From Mucidula mucida (lineage: Eukaryota > Basidiomycota > Agaricomycetes > Agaricales > Physalacriaceae), in contig JADNYV010000232.1 in NCBI GenBank assembly GCA_015501055.1, forward strand, positions 1 through 56,260: a stretch of 56,260 nucleotides of DNA. Reading direction: 5' to 3'. The position numbers and the translations under genes were made by a program. Positions 45,353-55,226 of the stretch are shown in pieces (the stretch's first letter is position 1; every line of letters begins with the position of its first letter). A model generated the notes under the pieces. It was given only the letters and a program-made list of their open reading frames with translations, searched no databases and was not told where the DNA came from.

Positions 45353-45665
45353 GCCAGATGGAGTGCCAAGTGAGTGGTGGCTTTGTTGCTTCTGTGAGGA
45401 GGAGGTTGAGACCGTAGATCATATCTGTTTCGGGTGTGAGTACAACAATAGGTTGACAGCTTTGAGAGAGAAGTTGTTAGAGGACATTTGGGGGTTTCAT
45501 CCTGCTCTCCGCAAACAAGTCCGCTGCCTCGGTGTCGTAGATGAAGACCTACTCGTGACTGTGGCACTTGACGCGTCTTTTGTTCGATGTTTTGGACATT
45601 TTTTGTCGGATGTCTTTACTTATGTTGAGGAGTACCATATGAACACCCCTCCCTCGGATATATAG

Positions 45666-46196
45666 TCGTACGTTGAGGTTAAGACTTTAATCACTTTTGG
45701 ATTGGATGCCCTGCCTTACTTCGTGGTGGGGATACACGAAGGAAGGAATGCTGATCGGCGTCCTAGCGTGAGGTTGATATCTATGGGATCAGTGCACAGC
45801 ACGGGTCGGCGATCGGCCTGGACGCGTGTGAGATGGGCACACACGTGGTCCGAAAGCCTGTCGTCTTAATCATAAGGCGAGGGTTATCCTTCCACCACCA
45901 CCACCACCACCACCAGCTATGATCAGTGGACTGAACGTTCTTGGAATCTGTGGGCATTCACGCTATATGATTCTCTAGTACTTTGCACTGTAAGGCCACT
46001 ACGCCACATTGCTACAGCCACTGGCGGCTGAGCCACTCGATCTTAGCGCCACGAAGGAAGCGTGTGATATCTGCCTCAGTCAAGGCTATATACAACAGTG
46101 CGCGCTTAATGGTAATACCGTTGATCGGAGCGGCGAGCGCACTTGGGTGTGCAACACGGTGAGTATTAAAGTGTTCGTCTGATAAATTTGGCTGCT
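45666..46196. other. Non-coding, with (CCA)8 at 45892-45915
   Basis: Perfect trinucleotide run of eight CCA units. Nothing else recognised; possibly the LINE 3' UTR and tail. Confidence 0.5.
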
Positions 46197-46350
46197 ACAC
46201 GGTCCACACCTAGGTGCTACACCTCAGTTGCACTTAGGTGTTGTTCATGGTAAATTTTAACAAGTTGCATTTCTAGCTATGAATAATTACACCTAGGTGC
46301 CACACTTAGGTGCTCCGGTGATTGCAATCCGGAAACACTTAGGTTGGGCT
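46197..46350. mobile_element. MITE-like element with CACCTAGGTG motifs, copy 2
   Basis: Contains ccacacctaggtgctacacc at the left, cacttaggtgtt, cacctaggtgccacacttag and, at the right, ccggaaacacttaggttggg. Left and right ends are imperfect inverted copies (cacacctaggtg / caacctaagtgt). The right 60 bases match the left end of 32636-32765 in reverse orientation. Confidence 0.5.
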
Positions 46351-46389
46351 ATCTGGTCTCTGCGCGTTCCCTCTCCGTCAGTTAGCATC

Positions 46390-47250
46390 TTCGAGCGGCA
46401 TTGAAATGACCACCATGTCGGGGCGCAGAGGTAGTGGTCACACGGGCGACCGCAGGCTGAGAATCCATAGTGGTGCCAAAGTCAGGCTGTATTTATCCCG
46501 AGCCTAAAGCGAAAGATAGGCTAGAACAAAGGGCGCTCACATTCCGAGGGGAAACTAGAGGGTGATGATGGCCAAATATGGATATATTGCGGTAAGAGGG
46601 CAGAGAGGGAGTGCGATGATGGTGGCAGGAGCAAAGTCTGATCGGGCGTGTCCTCCTTGCCTCTCACCACTTCGTCCAACCAGTCCAGGCCACATATACG
46701 CGGACGATGTGTTTTAATCGCTGACACGCATACAGGACCAAACGTTAGGAACCTCAAGCCCACAGGACGCGTACCAACCCTCATCTTCTCCCAGTCGGTC
46801 GAGCTGGCTCATCCCATTCATACCCATTCTCATGCTAATCTCTCTGCAGATCCAGCTTCAACCAGCGCTCTGGACAAGGACTGCCTAGGATTCGGTCTAA
46901 ATCCGCGCGGACTAGTGCAGGCAGAGCTCAACCAGTCGATGTCAATGCACGTACAGGTAATCCCGTTTTTGCCCTAATCAATGAATTCTCTGTCCCTCTG
47001 CTGGCTACGTTGAACGGCGTCGACGCCACACCAATGTCGGGACATTTTCAGCTCGCGCTGACATGCGGATGCTACTACAACGTTACAAGCCTTGTCGTAT
47101 CCAGCGTACGATCGGAAGGTCCCTTGAGATTGCGCCTCAGTCGACGGTACTCTCGTCTCGTTCCTGGTTGGTTGACCCATATATAACCCAGATATACCGC
47201 ATCTCAAAGTGAGGTCCTATACTGTATATACCATGTTCTAGATGCCTCTT
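46390..47250. repeat. Dispersed repeat R2, copy next to NLR-E
   Basis: Carries ccatgtcggggcgc (about 46413), gtggtgccaaagtc (about 46471), gatgatggtggcaggagcaa (about 46616), tctcccagtcggtcgagctg (46787) and caatgtcgggaca (about 47032). The part from 46.69 kb is collinear with 19.4-20.1 kb. Lies 3' of NLR-E. Confidence 0.65.
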
Positions 47251-47953
47251 AACGATGTCAGGCGGAGTACGGAACCCGTCTTTTCCGAATGTGGCGCCCT
47301 CCATCGCCGCGGCACTTGCTGCAAATTTGACGCAGCTCCCCGTCAGTCGCTCAAACTAAAACGGTAGTAATGATCACTACATTCCAGCGAACAAAAATTC
47401 GCCTTCCCACCTTCCGATAAACAATATCGTGAATTCAAAGCACAGAGGAACCAGTGTGAAAGATATTTCAGCGGACTTCCCAGGAGCCCGCGCCGTAACC
47501 CGGGACTCGTAGTCTACCATTGATAAATCTCCTATACAGGCCTCGACTAGTGCATCTCACCGAATAGGCATATAGAAACCAGTAAGTATTTGAAGCAGAA
47601 GTGTCTAGTCCGCGCTGCCTTCATTCTCCTGTGAAGGACTCAATTCTTATGTATATCGGCGACCGACTACTTGGTTTAGCGGAATGACAGTACAAGGCAC
47701 ATTGTAGTAGATAGCATGCTCGAAGGAGAGCATACATCAAGAGTTGATAGTACATTATGGTCAAATCAGAAATAGTGGACGAGGACGACACGGGAAAATG
47801 AAACAGGGATGGATAGGTACGAAGCACCACGACTCTGGAGAGTAACGGTTGGTATTTGTAACGGTCCGGGATGACGGGCAAAGGTCGTAGTCGTCTTCTC
47901 CGAACGTGGCGCCGGATTCTTCGCCCTCTATCGCCGCCACTCCAGGCTTGCTG
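47251..47953. other. 3' flank of NLR-E
   Basis: Collinear with 20072-21300 (minus the insertion there). Includes a decayed extra piece resembling the last NLR exon (ccgaatgtggcgccctccat, about 47286), and downstream sequence that would extend exon 7 if the stop at 47954 were absent. Confidence 0.5.
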
Positions 47954-50422
47954 TCAAGTTGACACAGCTAGTATCGAACTCTCGAAAAAAGTCTCGTCAG
48001 AAGTCTCGCTGTCCTCAAACTCGCTCAAGCTAAACAATACATCTCAGCAACCACCGACAAAGGTAAACAGAGGACTTACCTTCGATTCCCTTCCCCTCCA
48101 TCCGGATCCACGGCAACAACCACTCCGTCACCGTTGACTTGCATGTCCAGCCGCGCATTCCTCCGCCAAGCATTGCCCCAGGCACGAACCACTTCATTGA
48201 AGCGCTGCACATCTGGAGGTGCAGTCCTTAGGATATAGTTCAGGACAACCCAATGTTCGCAATAACATGCAATCAATAAAGGATCATGGACAAAAGGTGC
48301 AAGCTGCGGGAGATACTTGACAAGTGACGCTCTGGCTGTAGGAGTTGAGAGGTAAGATATGACCTGTTTAAGCTCGTCCGGTTCTCTCATATGGCTTAGC
48401 ATTGTGTCCCAGCAAAAGAGGTTAAGACCAGATGGGTTGTAGGGGGAGATCAGAACATGATATCCCAATTTGAGACAGAGAAGATTGGGATTGGGATTTT
48501 CCGGAAAGAGTTCCGACCAGTGAGCGGTGGCATATTCATGCACAGAATAATCTGGTGACAAGCCTATTAGGAAGACTGCAGTGAAATAGGCAACAAAACC
48601 ACACACGTATAAACTCAGAATAATCTGGAAAGATGCACGTACGAAGAAGGCCATGGCAGCACTGCAAAATGGTTTGGAAATCCGTATACTGGGTCTCGTC
48701 TCCTTCCGCAAGCAGATGTTGTAAATCTGGAATCGACCAGATTGAAGGGAATAAAACTATCGCCAGTGTGCGACACGCCAACTCGTTCTTCCGTTCACCC
48801 TGATCACGGATTCGCTGGAACGTCAACTTGTACGCGTCGTCTAACGTGCGCGGCAGAGAATCAAGAATAGCAATGACGTCGCGTTGGCAGGTAACGTCGC
48901 ACTCCAATTCGCGGAGCTGCAGAGAGGCCAGGAGAAACATGCCATCCGCTTTCTCAACAATTTTCGCTCTTATTGTATTTTTCAATGCATCGTCCAGCCA
49001 GGCGCCCTTGAGCTTTGGTAAGGTTGCGTCAACGGCAACAAGGATATCATGGTCCGAAGCACGAATCTTTATGGATGGGTATTCCTTGATCTCTGTAAAG
49101 ACCGGTCGCGACGTGATGAGGGCGCGAAACGAGGAATGGAGATGCTGGAGGGCACGTAGAAGGTCCGAGCCAAAGGGACATTCGTCCAGGGCGTCAACAA
49201 CGATGTAGATAGGTTGCTCGTGAGAGACCGCGATCTCGTCCAGGAAGCCGGCGATTGCATCAGGCCTGGGGTCGGTCTTTCTCCAGTACAAGTCGCAGAT
49301 GGTACGCGGAACTTTCGTGGTCTTCTCAATGAGCTGGCGAAGCAAACCACCGAGGACGGCAAACGGCGTTGTGAAAATATTGGAGGAATATCTGCAGAAC
49401 ACCGAGAGAACAATGTTGTTCGGCGTGGATTGGAGATGTTCAATGATCAGTGCACTGGAAAAGGGACACGTCAATATACAGAGCGAATGTACCGATGAGG
49501 GTAAACGCACGCCATGACGGATTTTCCGGCACCAGCTACAACCCAATGAACTTCGGTTCGTTTCAGGAAGTATAAAGGACGTACGATGCCCGTGACACCA
49601 CAATGTCTTTGGAGACTCTCTGTCGTCACGCCATGCGACGAATGTCGAGTGGTGGATCATCCACGTCCCTGTCCCCGACAGTTTTTTCTCGAGAAGTTGC
49701 TTGCAGTCGCTAGTGTAGTCGTTCTTGGACATGAATTCTGCTATCTTGAGGCGGACCTCGTCTAGAAGTGAGCTCAATACATAGACCGTACTTAGACCGT
49801 TAGATACCGCTTACTGCTAAGGTTTTCCTCCATACTGTTCAACTTTCCGTCCATGGTGTCCTGCTTTACGTCCGCGATGTCCAGCTTTCCGTCCACGACG
49901 TCCAGCTTCCTGTCCACGACATCCTGCTTTTTGCTACAAGGGGTTAGCGCGCGCATCATATGGAATGCGAACGACTGACAGAATATCGTGCTGAATGGCG
50001 AGCCCGATCCGGCTCTTGTAGCGCTCGAGGTCGGAGAGCAGGTCTTTGACTTCTGCCTTGTCTACTGTCCACCACAACGCAGCGGCCCCCCGCCTCCCCA
50101 AGACCTTGAACCTAGTCGCTTTGGGATCGGACGTTCCATAGGTCAATACGTCCTTGATGCGGTCAAGTGTTTCGTCTACCACTTTGGCAAAGGGCTGAGC
50201 GGGATCCAAGAGCTGGGCCAGCCGATCCATCGAGGCTCGGTCACCGGCAACGCCAGGCGTGTTAGCGAGTCGTTGAAGAGCCTGAAGCTCGGGCTCCAGG
50301 GAGCGGACCTCATCGAGAAGCCAACGACGTTCCGCGGTCGAGTGCCTGACATCTGACGAATACTCGTACAATGTCTTGCAGTTCTGGATGAGAGAAACAA
50401 TAGAGGTGGGATCGAATGACAT
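47954..50422 (-). CDS. NLR-E: Helo_like_N/NACHT protein, apparently intact (719 aa), five-heptad linker
   Basis: Seven exons on the minus strand: 50422-49980 (443 nt), 49933-49815 (119), 49761-49585 (177), 49535-49511 (25), 49454-48607 (848), 48551-48080 (472), 48029-47954 (76). They sum to 2160 nt with every junction in frame. Residues 1-148: N-terminal domain (MSFDPTSIVSLIQ). 149-187: five heptads of pattern K-[LQ]-[DN]-x-x-[DE]-x. 188-246: exon ending WCHGH. Walker A GHPGAGKS at about 245-252 crosses two introns. Walker B VVDALDEC at about 340-347, ITSRP after it. The exon 5/6 junction gives FIHYSVHEYATAHW. The C-terminal region includes HDPLLIACYCEHWVVLNYIL, faintly ankyrin-like. The last exon encodes SLSEFEDSETSDETFFESS and ends early relative to copy C. 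Introns are 46-55 nt. A non-self sensor role is inferred from the family only. Confidence 0.85.
49511..49535 (-). other. 25-nt microexon carrying the Walker A loop (NLR-E)
   Basis: Flanked by a 49-nt intron (49536-49584, GTACGT...TAG) and a 56-nt intron (49455-49510, GTGCGT...CAG). It encodes PGAGKSVMA together with one base from each neighbour. Equivalent microexons: 7882-7906 (A), 15062-15086 (B), 25168-25192 (C), 31531-31555 (D, Lys to Met). Confidence 0.85.
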
Positions 50423-50740
50423 GGCGGTGAAGATGAGCAAGATCTGGTCAATCAGCGAAGAGGCGGTATGGTGCTGGTGGTGGATGCGGACACCCACGGT
50501 CTTTACTCTGATCAGCTCGTGTAGTCACCACATGATTGAGAGCGACTTCGTGGCCGGAAGCATTAGCACGGCGCGACACTGTGGACGGCGTGATGATGTG
50601 TGGAAATCGTAGCATCCTTACCGACAGAGCAAGCACAGCCAAGTAACGATGTATCCAATGACAGGAAGACGCAGCACCTCCTATGAGCAGCGATGGGACT
50701 GAGGGCGTGCCGGACGTCAAGCTGCGAGTATGGGCAGAAT
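50423..50740. other. 5' flank and probable promoter region of NLR-E
   Basis: Shares a block around cacatgattgagagcgactt and ctctgatcagctcgtgtag with the leaders of A and B. The conservation suggests common regulation, but no specific site can be named. Confidence 0.45.
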
Positions 50741-50744
50741 AATT

Positions 50745-51250
50745 ATCGCATACCGGTCTGCTGTTACTTATTTACACTCCAACCAAGTCTGCTTGAATCT
50801 CAGAAAGACAGCACGCGACCCAGAAATCCAGCCACAAGTATCTTTGTGGCACGGTTTGAGCATTATTAACGTCGGGAATCGGACAAAGCGCCGAGAGGCC
50901 CATGCACTTCGAGAATTGGTGCGCCCATGGTTGAATGTAATCCGGAGTGGTAATGCACGACAATTCAGGAGGGAATATCCATATAACGCGAGAAGAGGGC
51001 AGAGAGGGATGGTGATGATGATAGCAGGAGCAAAGCCCAGTGATCGGACATATCCTGCTTGCCTCCAACCACCATCACGACCGACGAGCCCAACTCCGCC
51101 AAACCCGCTTGCAAGAGAGCTTCGTCTAATGGCGATGCCTTGACCTCGTTTTCGACAAGTCCGCGCGTACTCTTGATGTGCCTGGAAAACCTGCTGGACC
51201 TCGTTCAAGAAAAGGCATTCTGCCATAGCGAAGGCATACGGTCAGTCAGG
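50745..51250. repeat. Dispersed repeat R3, copy 3
   Basis: Right half of the R3 family: cggtttgagcattattaacg (about 50853), a gagaagagggcagagaggga block with gatgatgatagcaggagcaa (about 50990-51032), and an end like 28290-28340. Upstream of NLR-E, as R3 is for B and C. Confidence 0.6.
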
Positions 51251-51339
51251 CGCTTTTATTGCCATGTATTCTTGATATTCAAGCTAATTAGGAAAGTCGT
51301 AGTCCGCGACTTCTTCCAAACCGCCACCGTCACTTCCTG

Positions 51340-51391
51340 TCTTGCAATTCTGGATGAGCGATATAATAGTAGAGGTGGGATCGAAAGACAT
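51340..51391 (-). pseudogene. NLR exon-1 scrap (seventh copy)
   Basis: Minus strand from the ATG at 51389-51391 reads MSFDPTSTIISLIQNCKT and then leaves the family sequence. It has one extra Thr codon relative to other copies. Only about 18 codons remain. Confidence 0.7.
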
Positions 51392-52045
51392 GGTAAGTGG
51401 CTGAGATGGGAAAGCTGTGCCTCATGTGCATCATATGACATGCTTTCCGTCGCGCCAAAGTATGGTCCAAGATTACTGATAGATGTTAACCACGCTGGGT
51501 ATTGTGTCGAAGTAATGATAAAGGTGAATAGCTGATGTCCGTGACATAGTTAACACGGGATGCAAAGAATAACGATTGAAGGCCACGGACAACGAACCTC
51601 TAAAGTCAGTCGCAAATTAAAACTTAACAAGGCGGTTCCGAACTCAGCACCCAAATCCTAAGCATGCCCACCAAAAGATGTGCAGTCAGGAGGCCTAGTA
51701 GAAAATCGTTCCAGTCATTCTGATCACTGGGCATAATGATGCCACGGAACAGTGGAGTTCGCAAACCAAGATTACTAATTGTGGCGGTCCAGATAAAAAC
51801 AGCGACACGGGAGTGCACGAACTGAATATCACCGATAAAAGCATATCTGAAGGTGGGACAGCATCTCAGGCCGTGGAGTGTGGTGAACATGTAGCGACAT
51901 GATGATGGCAAGAGCCAAGTGCACAGTCGGTGCGATGTGTCACATCACTTGATGTGACGCGTCGCGACTAACACACATTTCCTGATTTTTCATCGTTTCC
52001 AATGCCATCAATTCACTGCAAGCCACGTTAATCGCGCCGACCAGA
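51392..52045. other. No gene recognised; unassigned minus-strand frame
   Basis: A 95-codon minus-strand frame (51911-51624, ending LLGLLTAHLLVGMLRIWVLS) is hydrophobic near its C-terminus and could be the last exon of an unknown membrane protein. No family is recognised. Confidence 0.35.
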
Positions 52046-54555
52046 CTACAGCGTATACATAAAATCCGGCGCTCTATCCCCCATCCTCCTCAACTCATCA
52101 ACATCATACTTCACCTCTCCCTTCTCCCGCTCCCGCCTCTCATTAATCCTCCAATAACACAAAGTTGCCACAGGAACACAAACAAGCCCGACCCCAACAA
52201 ACGCCAGCTCCACCGCGTCTACACGAGAGTGAGTAAGTACTTCGTCTAAAAAGAATACACACACTGACGTCCAAGTATAAACCGCGGACTATCTTGGCTC
52301 CTGTAGATGTTCGACGCGACTGCAGCACTGAGGCCTCCGACACCGATGTGGAGCGCCATGCCCACGGCGCGTTTGTATTGCCCGGAGAGATTGTTTCCAA
52401 GCCTATTCAAGATACTAATCAGATACGCTTGTAGCAGGACGTGCGACCTACCAAGCTACGATACCGGGAAACGGCGCATAGCTTCCTGCAACGCAGAAGA
52501 ACGTCCCAAAGTACTTCGCTCCAGGCGGGACGTCCGAGATGTTGATAGAGAAACCGACGAGCATCATGAGCAGACCAGCATAGACGAAGGGAGATCGCAA
52601 CTGCGTTTGATCTGAGTAGCGCGCGAATATGTAAAGCAGAATCGCTGCGAGATCGCAAGTCAAGACTACTAGCAAAGGGTATGCGAGCGGATGCTTACTA
52701 GCGAACAGATATGGCGGAACCGTTAAGAGTTGGCTGATAGCTGGGGTGTGGCCAAACCTAGGCGATTAAGTATTGTCGGCGAACAGCCGTGAACATGGAT
52801 GAACGCCTACGTATTGATGATTGTGCTAAAACGACGTCAGTCAACAACGGCGTCAGAGACAATAAACACTAATACTAACGGGAGGAACAACGTGATTCCA
52901 TACACTGTAAACAGATATGAATGGGGAAACGGAGATACAGGCAGTCGATAACGTACGCGGACCGGCAATAGACATGTATATGAGAATATGGAGCCACACC
53001 TACGATATACGAGGTCAATACCCCAGCCGGTTAAGACGACGAGACAGCTTTACCTGCCAATCCGTCAGGGCTTCAATTACATGACCGACTGCAAAGTGTT
53101 CCTCCTCTCCGACAGACGAATTGTCGTACTCTACTTGTCGACGGTGAAAGAAGCGCAGAAGAGCAGAAACAGTAGCACACACTCTTCCTATAAACAATGT
53201 ACGCGCGTTCCTCAGGCGTCAGAAACTGGGCGGTCGCAGGAAAGTCCACCAAAACTGCAAGGAAGCAATGTTCAGCATACTCTCAGAGATCGATGCCATG
53301 AACGACGAACCGAAGAATGCGAGCACGCCAATCGCCACAGTCGCAATACCTTCTAGAATCTTGAAACACACGTAAATTTCCGCCACAGTAGAAACGAAAC
53401 CAGACTCACGAAGATCCACGACCATCCTAACAAGCCCCGCGTTCCGCTCATAAAGCTAATCGCAAACGCAAGAAGACCGGAGAAGGCGCCAGCAAGAGAT
53501 GCAGCACCAAAGAAGTACCCAATACGCAGTTGAAGGTGGTGGCGAGGATACCATAGTGTTAGGCTAGATAGCCTCTCGTCAGAGTTGCTCGAAAGGACGA
53601 ATATAAGGACTCACTAGTATGCAACACCGGGAAAGAGCCCTGCTTCCGCGATCCCAAGGGCCAGGCGCGCGCCCACGAGTTGTGGATATCTATTCAGCGA
53701 GTTCAATCCGTAAACGCTCAACGCTAATGAGCCAGGCATACGTCTTGACAAGTCCCATTAACGTCCTACAGGATACAGTTAGCCAGGGAATAACAGGTGT
53801 TGGATGTGTCTAACATGATAATGCCCCAAGTGACCTGGGGAGACGTTAGATGAAAGATAAAGTAACGTCATGCGTACCGTAATGCCAGGTAACCAGCTAT
53901 CACGGACACGTTATAATTGAGCATGAAGATGTGTAGGCGGACGAACCGTGATGGACGGAAACGCTTCAGAACAAGACTACGGGTAGCTTTTAGATTGAGC
54001 AGAAGCGCCTTGTAGAGGGATTTTACTTTGCGGGGCATACGACGAGGCAGTATGGCTGTCGAGCTTGTTCAGAGGATCCGGCAGAAGAACATTAAAGAGC
54101 ATACAATGAAGTACATTGTCTAGGTCATTGTTAGTCTAGGTGACGATGATAAATGGGAAAGCGTACCAAAGCAATGTTGTACTGATTACCCGTGAGGTCC
54201 AGTTGAGTGACTAGGCCTTGTAGACGTGCATTTCCTGTGCAAGCCATGAATGCGATACTACATGGGAAAGAGATGATTCCGAACGAACCGATGTTTCCTG
54301 TTGGCTAGATCAGCAGATCCAAAGTACAGCGTTCTACAGAAGCATACCTCTATCCATGAAAGAAAACAGATACAAGAGACTTAGAATTGGTAACAGCCTG
54401 AGGTCGAGCTTTCGCCACAGTCTATTCTCCTCCTCTGGAGTCAAAGTTGGCGGATCTGTGAGGGCCGAGGCTCCACCGAGGTCGTCCGTCTTGACAATTA
54501 CATTCTCGACGCGGAGGGATTTCTCAACATCACGCGGATGGGAGAGTTGGGACAT
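52046..54555 (-). CDS. DAL5/TNA1-type MFS transporter (anion:cation symporter family), multi-exon
   Basis: A 12-TM plasma-membrane permease of the allantoate/nicotinate/vitamin uptake type. Start MSQLSHPRDVEKSL at 54555. Exon 1 (54555-54348) ends LWRKLDLRLLPILSLLYLFS-FMDR. A 9-nt microexon (54297-54289) and exon 3 (54234-54167) rebuild RGNIGNARLQGLVTQLDLTG. Later exons give RWLPGITVTWGIIMTLMGL, YPQLVGARLALGIAEAGLFP, GYFFGAASLAGAFSGLLAF, EYDNSSVGEEEHF, DWQVWLHILIYMSIAGPRYG, CVAGSYAPFPGIVAWLG and GHAVELAFVGVGL, and end in the family's MGDRAPDFxYTL tail at 52046. Introns are about 45-60 nt, at least ten of them. One link, after TMYFI (about 54118) and before LVLKRFRPSR, is unresolved. The substrate cannot be told from sequence. 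It shows no decay like its neighbours and may mark the edge of the repeat-rich region. Confidence 0.85.
54289..54297 (-). other. 9-nt microexon in the MFS gene
   Basis: Minus-strand GAAACATCG lies between CAACAG and GTTCGT. Only with this exon do exons 1 and 3 join as MDRGNIGNARLQG, the conserved TM1-loop sequence of the family. Confidence 0.75.
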
Positions 54556-54717
54556 TCCGACATGGTATGGGGAGTCGTCATGCTCCAGTACTTATACACG
54601 GAATGGGGTCATGTGCAAGGAGCACCCGTCCTGGCGCGTGTGAAGACAGTCCCGTTCCGTGGAAGATATGGTGTCAGCAGTCTAGACACTCGCAGTCAGT
54701 GATTGACTGTAGCATAA

Positions 54718-55223
54718 GAGCCTGTCCGGCAGCTCTTCATATTCATATATGAAGCTCATATCTGAAAAATCTCATATCTCAATCCCATCAATGTGACCTC
54801 GTGTGACCTCAGGGTTCCCGGCAAGTCGGAACGGATGAATCATACTCAGGTCACAAATCTGCTATGTGCGCCCTCCCGCCCTTTGCCCGTAGTTTGCGCT
54901 GTTTGGGTGGTTTTCACTACATAAAGAGTAAAACTTAATTGAAAGGCCTGTTATTGTACATTTCAATCTACAGGAATAGGATTCATGAAATTTGGTCAGA
55001 ATTAAGTCCTTGTAAATTACATCTGACAATGAGCGGGCACTGGGGAGTGTTCCGCAAGAGGGCGGCACCAGGGATCAAAATGACGGAAGTGCCAGTGGGT
55101 GACACCGGAAAGGCCCGCTCGGCAATGACGGCCGATGGTGAAATCCCACGTCAGATTGAGAAATGAGAATTTTCAGATATGAACATGAATATGAAGCGAA
55201 AATATGAGCTGCCGGATAGGCTC
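54718..55223. mobile_element. 506-bp TIR element, PIF/Harbinger-like candidate
   Basis: Left end gagcctgtccggcagctc and right end gagctgccggataggctc are inverted copies with one mismatch. The inner arms (ttcatattcatatatgaagc and the like) continue as a looser AT-rich inverted repeat. Flanked by TAA on both sides (54715-54717, 55224-55226). A 3-bp TWA duplication is typical of PIF/Harbinger. No transposase is encoded. Confidence 0.75.
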
Positions 55224-55226
55224 TAA

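Larger units (their letters stand above)
43850..45665 (+). pseudogene. LINE remnant (RT C-terminal end), split by a hAT element
   Basis: Removing 44348-45352 and one TSD joins LAFEVLRRRT, stop, YRPDGVPSEWWLCCFC. This continues EEEVETVDHICFGCEYNNRL to the stop at 45663-45665. The Cys-His knuckle (CCFC...HICFGC) and the ...VLRRR...YRP...W.LC pattern match the end of fungal LINE ORF2. Upstream (43850-44340) the three frames are heavily interrupted. A (CCA)8 run at 45892-45915 may be the 3' tail. Confidence 0.6.

Noticed and set aside
48076..48711. Open frame in NLR-E reading through intron 5 with a hydrophobic, TM-like stretch
   Set aside because: It is an alternative frame over exon 5 that joins exon 6 only if intron 5 is kept. 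The spliced reading restores the family sequence FIHYSVHEY, as it also does in C, so the hydrophobic stretch is taken as a shadow.
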